Source of the DNA: Desmodus rotundus | Taxonomy: Eukaryota; Chordata; Mammalia; Chiroptera; Phyllostomidae | Assembly: GCF_022682495.2 (NCBI RefSeq) | Contig: NC_071393.1 | Location: 95,097,010 to 95,161,009, forward strand | DNA: 64,000 nt | Reading direction: 5' to 3' | Shown: positions 63,105 through 64,000 of the stretch, piece after piece | How positions within the stretch are numbered: the stretch's first letter is position 1 | Layout: the number at the start of each line of letters is the position of its first letter | Position numbers and translations under genes: made by a program | The notes under the pieces: generated by a model | Database searches by the model: none | Seen by the model: the letters and a program-made list of their open reading frames with translations, nothing else | Told to the model about the DNA's origin: nothing

Positions 63105-63510
63105 TTGACAATACAACAGCTCCACCCCTGGCCTCAGTAAAAGGGCACATGACCAAAGCCTGGCCAATCAGAACATTCTACCTCCTGGTCACAGTGATTG
63201 GTTCTGGGATGGGCATGTGACCCAACCAGACCAATGAGACTCAATTCTGGGTCTTTGGGCTGGTACAATTGGGCTAAAAGGGGCTCTCTCTTCACTGGGG
63301 ATGTTAGGCTGAGAGACTATGGACCTGGGGCTGCTGGTGTCCATCTCAATAACTTGGGAATTCCTTGAGAAAAGAACACTTGAGAATGCGCCCAACACAA
63401 AGGAAAACAGAGCCAAGGCGGAAACAGATTCCTGACATCTGAGCCCCACGATGCAGCTGTGACTAAAGCACCAACCACTTCCTATTCTTTCCAGTTACAA
63501 GAGGTGACAT
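63105..63510 (+). repeat. Old interspersed repeat, LTR-like, family not identified
   Basis: AAGGGCACATGACCAAAGCC TGGCCAATCAGAAC is echoed 60 bp on as GGGCATGTGACCCAACCAGA CCAATGAGAC. This doubled CCAAT motif with following GGCTCTCTCTTCACTGGG is familiar from an old mammalian repeat I cannot name with confidence. Confidence 0.45.
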
Positions 63511-63878
63511 ATCCCCTTTTCTGCCTAAGCCACTTTAGGTTGGGTTTCTGCCACTTGCAGCAAGAAAGTAATGGTTAATGTCTGGGATCTGAAGCATGTG
63601 TCTTCATTTCACTAATCAGAGCCTTCTTTCTCCCCAGGAAAATGGGGAAGGCCAGACATCAGGTTGAAAGAAATGGTGCGGCCTCATGCTGGCTGGTCCC
63701 CGTCCCCTCACCCCTGAGGTACCTTTAAGAGTTCAAACGCAATCAGCAGTCAGAGGCTGTAGTGCTGGCTGCCCTGAGAAATTCCCAGCATCCATTATGG
63801 AGTTGGTGCCAGGTCCTGCAGGGGCAACTCTTGGGGTCACCCCACCCCTGATGTCCTGTGGCTCTTACTCCTCAATGT

Positions 63879-63905
63879 TGTCATTAATCAATCAATCAAT
63901 CAGTC
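63879..63905 (+). repeat. ATCA-type tetranucleotide run
   Basis: TCATTAATCAATCAATCAATCAATCAG; short simple repeat. Confidence 0.9.
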
Positions 63906-64000
63906 ATCAAAGGTGTAGTGGCAGGATGAGCTCAGGATCACAAAACCTTGGACAGGCCAGATGTCCTTCTGAGCCTGTTTCCCTATCAACGAGATGAGGG

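Overview
This is a stretch of vertebrate nuclear DNA, almost certainly from a bat. Several tRNA-derived SINEs match the bat-specific Ves family: tRNA-like head, the phrase CTGGTGTGGCTCAGTGGATT, a pyrimidine-rich body and an A-rich tail. They sit among older mammalian repeats (MIR, L2, L1, HAL1, MER20, MER5A, Tigger, MLT1-type LTR). There are no bacterial-style genes. Nearly all open reading frames here are chance frames in introns.

The only protein-coding content I can support is an internal part of one gene on the minus strand, MEGF11 (multiple EGF-like domains 11). Five exons are visible, in transcript order 29340-29094, 27813-27693, 20030-19894, 12564-12352 and 5184-5010. Each has AG acceptor and GT donor sites. 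Their phases chain perfectly (1/2, 2/0, 0/2, 2/2, 2/0), giving 893 nt and 297 complete codons plus the end of one split glycine codon, with no stop. They encode roughly seven consecutive EGF-like repeats of the extracellular region. The EMI-domain exons must lie upstream, beyond position 64000. The remaining EGF repeats, transmembrane segment and cytoplasmic tail must lie downstream, beyond position 1.

Layout: 1-5009 is intron with L2, Ves and MIR pieces. 5010-29340 holds the five exons, separated by introns of 7.2, 7.3, 7.7 and 1.3 kb. 29341-64000 is a single intron portion of at least 34.7 kb with no exon I can recognise. Notable intronic structures are a HAL1-like L1 derivative (15.9-18.4 kb), a perfect 20-bp hairpin (14.06 kb), a nested L2/Ves/L1/L1 complex with a tail-to-tail inverted repeat (43.7-45.3 kb), a twin-primed short L1 (33.65 kb), three short DNA transposons with visible termini, and several AT-rich, non-repetitive blocks that look like candidate conserved regulatory elements.

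MEGF11 is known as a single-pass membrane protein related to MEGF10 and Drosophila Draper. In other mammals it acts in homotypic repulsion that spaces retinal neurons into mosaics. Nothing in this window suggests a novel gene system. The most interesting signals are mobile-element architecture and candidate regulatory DNA within the gene.
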